Of a stretch of 64,000 bases of DNA, positions 62,496 to 64,000 are shown in pieces. Position 1 is the first letter of the stretch. The number at the start of each line of letters is the position of its first letter. Source of the stretch: Flavobacteriaceae bacterium D16 (GTDB lineage Bacteria > Bacteroidota > Bacteroidia > Flavobacteriales > Flavobacteriaceae). Where the stretch lies: positions 868,001 to 932,000 of the forward strand of contig JAJTJC010000036.1 in the NCBI GenBank assembly GCA_021295155.1, read 5' to 3'. The translations under genes and the position numbers were made by a program. Under the pieces are notes generated by a model. That model saw only the letters and a program-made list of their open reading frames with translations. It searched no databases and was not told the origin of the DNA.

Positions 62496-62852
62496 CTACC
62501 CCCGTTTTACAATCATATAATAATCATTATCCAGGGGTAAGTATCCCAGATCGTACACAAAAAAGTAAGTACTTCCCTTTTTTGTAGTATACAGGCTTGT
62601 GATATAGTCAAAGTCAAAACCTTTATCAATTAACCTGTTCTTGCTAGTTCGCGTCTTGCCATCTTTTAATGCGAAGCTATCCAGTATACGATAGTTCTTC
62701 CTCAACCTGTTATTGATATTTCTGATGAAGTTTTTACTGTCCTTATTTCGCTTATTGTGATAGGCATTACGGCAATAATCGGAACAGAATTTTTTATCTG
62801 CCCGACCCCTAATCGGCTCTTCGCACTCCAAACATTTCCTCTCCTTTTCCAT
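62496..62852 (-). CDS. Small zinc-ribbon protein
   Basis: A 118-residue protein starting with a four-Cys zinc site: CLECEEPIRGRADKKFCSDYCRNAYHNKRN (Cys at about residues 8, 11, 23, 27). The rest is a basic helical stretch (NNRLRKNYRILDSF) and a small beta-rich end. Similar proteins (DUF2116-like zinc ribbon) are frequent in Flavobacteria. Function is unknown; nucleic-acid binding is plausible. Confidence 0.8.
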   Translation of the reverse strand: MEKERKCLECEEPIRGRADKKFCSDYCRNAYHNKRNKDSKNFIRNINNRLRKNYRILDSFALKDGKTRTSKNRLIDKGFDFDYITSLYTTKKGSTYFFVYDLGYLPLDNDYYMIVKRG

Positions 62853-62911
62853 AGATTATTGTCGGATTTCCCATTTGCAGATGCTTACCCACTGAACTCA
62901 AGACCTGTTTA

Positions 62912-64000
62912 TTATTCCATGATTATCGCAGGTAATCCCAATGCAGAATACATCTGATTGTAGGCTTTCATTTCCCCATCGATAATTTTTTCCTTTTCCA
63001 GATGGAAGGCAGACCATTGGTTGAGCAAGTCTTTCAAGCGCGCTTTTGCACCCATAGTTACCCGGGGTTCCGCCGTATCGGCATATCCCTTTAGGTGCAT
63101 CAATTGGGCGTTTAACTGATTGTTAAAGTTGATCACGTCCTGGAAAGTTTTTTGTTTAGGTTGAATCAGGTTTTCTTCCCATTCACCTATTTTATCGGCA
63201 ATAGCCTCACCTTTTTCCAGCAGATCCCTGGCATCTTCATTGGCCTCTAAGAGTTTGGCGTAGTGTTCAACCTGTTTTCTGGCAGAACGCATCTGGTTTA
63301 CAGATTCGTGAATTTCCCGAATCGTATTCTCAATTTGCCCAAGGAACTCCTGTTGTTCGCGGAAGTCAGCTGCTGAAGCATTTACCTTAGGGTTGGGTAA
63401 AATGATCGCAGTGGTTTCAGAAGTTTGTTCACCCAAAGAAAGGCGAATGGTGTAGGTTCCCGGTCCTACACGAGCACCCCTGTAATCACCGTAAACAAAT
63501 ACATTATCTACTGCTGGCAGGGATTGTCGACTAAAATCCCAGGTAAACCTATTGAACCCTTTTTTAGCTGGCAATACTTCCGGCTTTGGTGGCCCACCTG
63601 GCCAGCTTCGGAAATCTTCAGGCTTATTGCTGCTATATTTTTTCAGGAGCTTTTCATCCTGAAAAATTTCTAGTGTCAGTTCCAGGGAGTCTACTTTGTC
63701 AGCAAGGTAGTAATCCATGGTTACCCCGGATTTGGGGTTTTTTCCCAATCCTGGTACAGGCCGGTCAACACTACCACCAATAATGAGATGTGAATCTTTT
63801 GGTTTAAACAGAGTGATTCCCTCAGGATTAGCCGGATAATTTTGCAAGGCAGACAGATCGTCCAGGATCCAGAATGAACGACCAGCAGTAGCAGCTACCA
63901 AATCATTTTGACGTATAGTCAGGTCATTGATGGGTACTACCGGTAAATTCAGTTGAAAGGCCTGCCAGTTTAGTCCATCGTCAAAGGAGATGTAAAGGCC
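62912..64000 (-). CDS. Large BNR/VPS10-type exported protein, C-terminal part (5' end outside window)
   Basis: The minus-strand frame is open from the window end (the last codons read GLYISFDDGLNW, an Asp-box repeat) down to the stop at 62912, so this is the C-terminal 362 residues of a longer protein; the TTG near 63901 is not its start. It matches the layout of the C-terminal part of the protein at 46476 (LVAATAGRSFWILDDLSALQ against LVGASFGRGFYVLDDYSALR, then FNRFTWDFSRQSLPAV against INRVAWDLRHSSVRAI) and ends in coiled-coil helices. The two are paralogs of unknown role. Confidence 0.85.
   Translation of the reverse strand, partial: GLYISFDDGLNWQAFQLNLPVVPINDLTIRQNDLVAATAGRSFWILDDLSALQNYPANPEGITLFKPKDSHLIIGGSVDRPVPGLGKNPKSGVTMDYYLADKVDSLELTLEIFQDEKLLKKYSSNKPEDFRSWPGGPPKPEVLPAKKGFNRFTWDFSRQSLPAVDNVFVYGDYRGARVGPGTYTIRLSLGEQTSETTAIILPNPKVNASAADFREQQEFLGQIENTIREIHESVNQMRSARKQVEHYAKLLEANEDARDLLEKGEAIADKIGEWEENLIQPKQKTFQDVINFNNQLNAQLMHLKGYADTAEPRVTMGAKARLKDLLNQWSAFHLEKEKIIDGEMKAYNQMYSALGLPAIIME

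Noticed and set aside
1-64000. CRISPR arrays, rRNA genes, integrases, transposases, toxin-antitoxin or phage-defence operons
   Set aside because: None of these could be recognised on either strand; the repeats seen are short palindromes and tRNA pieces, not regularly spaced arrays.

Overview
The window comes from a member of the Bacteroidota, most likely a marine-type Flavobacteriaceae. The evidence is a SusC/SusD pair, CarboxypepD_reg-type TonB receptors, Cys-lipoproteins and short ...AQ-ending signal peptides, a carotenoid (lycopene cyclase) locus, and repeated promoters of the Bacteroidota type (-7 box TAnnTTTG, -33 TTG). There is no rRNA, CRISPR array, transposase or phage module. Two tRNA genes are present: Asn-GTT and Arg-CCT.

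Layout. 1-3.8 kb: the end of a SusC receptor and its SusD lipoprotein. 3.8-10.5 kb: an RND efflux operon (tetR, tolC, membrane-fusion protein, RND pump; minus strand) with a clear operator over its own promoter. 10.7-12.9 kb: a prenyl diphosphate synthase meeting a lycopene cyclase tail to tail. 12.9-16.8 kb: a metal module, with a TonB receptor divergent from a DtxR-type regulator and a ZIP transporter and a palindrome in the shared promoter. 16.8-27.6 kb: two PPK2 kinases, an S9 peptidase, small secreted proteins, an orphan TonB-plug lipoprotein, FeoAB, a SCO1 protein and RseP. 27.6-28.7 kb: a mosaic of tRNA-Asn pieces, palindromes and two small GIY-YIG nuclease genes. 28.8-46.4 kb: acetoacetate-CoA ligase, many small secreted or membrane proteins, a GH16 glucanase, a sensor protein without a kinase next to a GluR0-type receptor channel, an AraC regulator, a class III adenylate cyclase, and a DUF5367/DUF1772/NmrA operon. 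46.5-64 kb: two large BNR/VPS10-type exported proteins (the second cut by the window end), tRNA-Arg, moaE-moaC, a threonine-dehydrogenase-like SDR, trehalase, an M28 peptidase and CBS and zinc-ribbon proteins.

The most unusual signal is shared by both tRNA loci. Each intact tRNA gene is preceded by a copy of its own 5' end (acceptor strand plus part of the D-arm) with a hairpin-forming element inserted in the D-arm, and each such decoy sits behind a good promoter. At the Asn locus a GIY-YIG gene lies between decoy and intact tRNA. No room is left there for a tRNA promoter, so the tRNA is probably transcribed through the nuclease gene. A duplicated tRNA 3' end, again abutting a CCCGATA/TATCGGG palindrome, and a second GIY-YIG gene follow. 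A separate family of 31-nt near-perfect palindromes (arms like AGAArGCnCGGATTT) is scattered between 30.9 and 39.8 kb.

The regulatory logic that can be read is TetR autoregulation of the efflux operon and DtxR-type metal control of the TonB receptor, its own gene and possibly feoAB. All functions are read from the sequence by eye; no database search was run.
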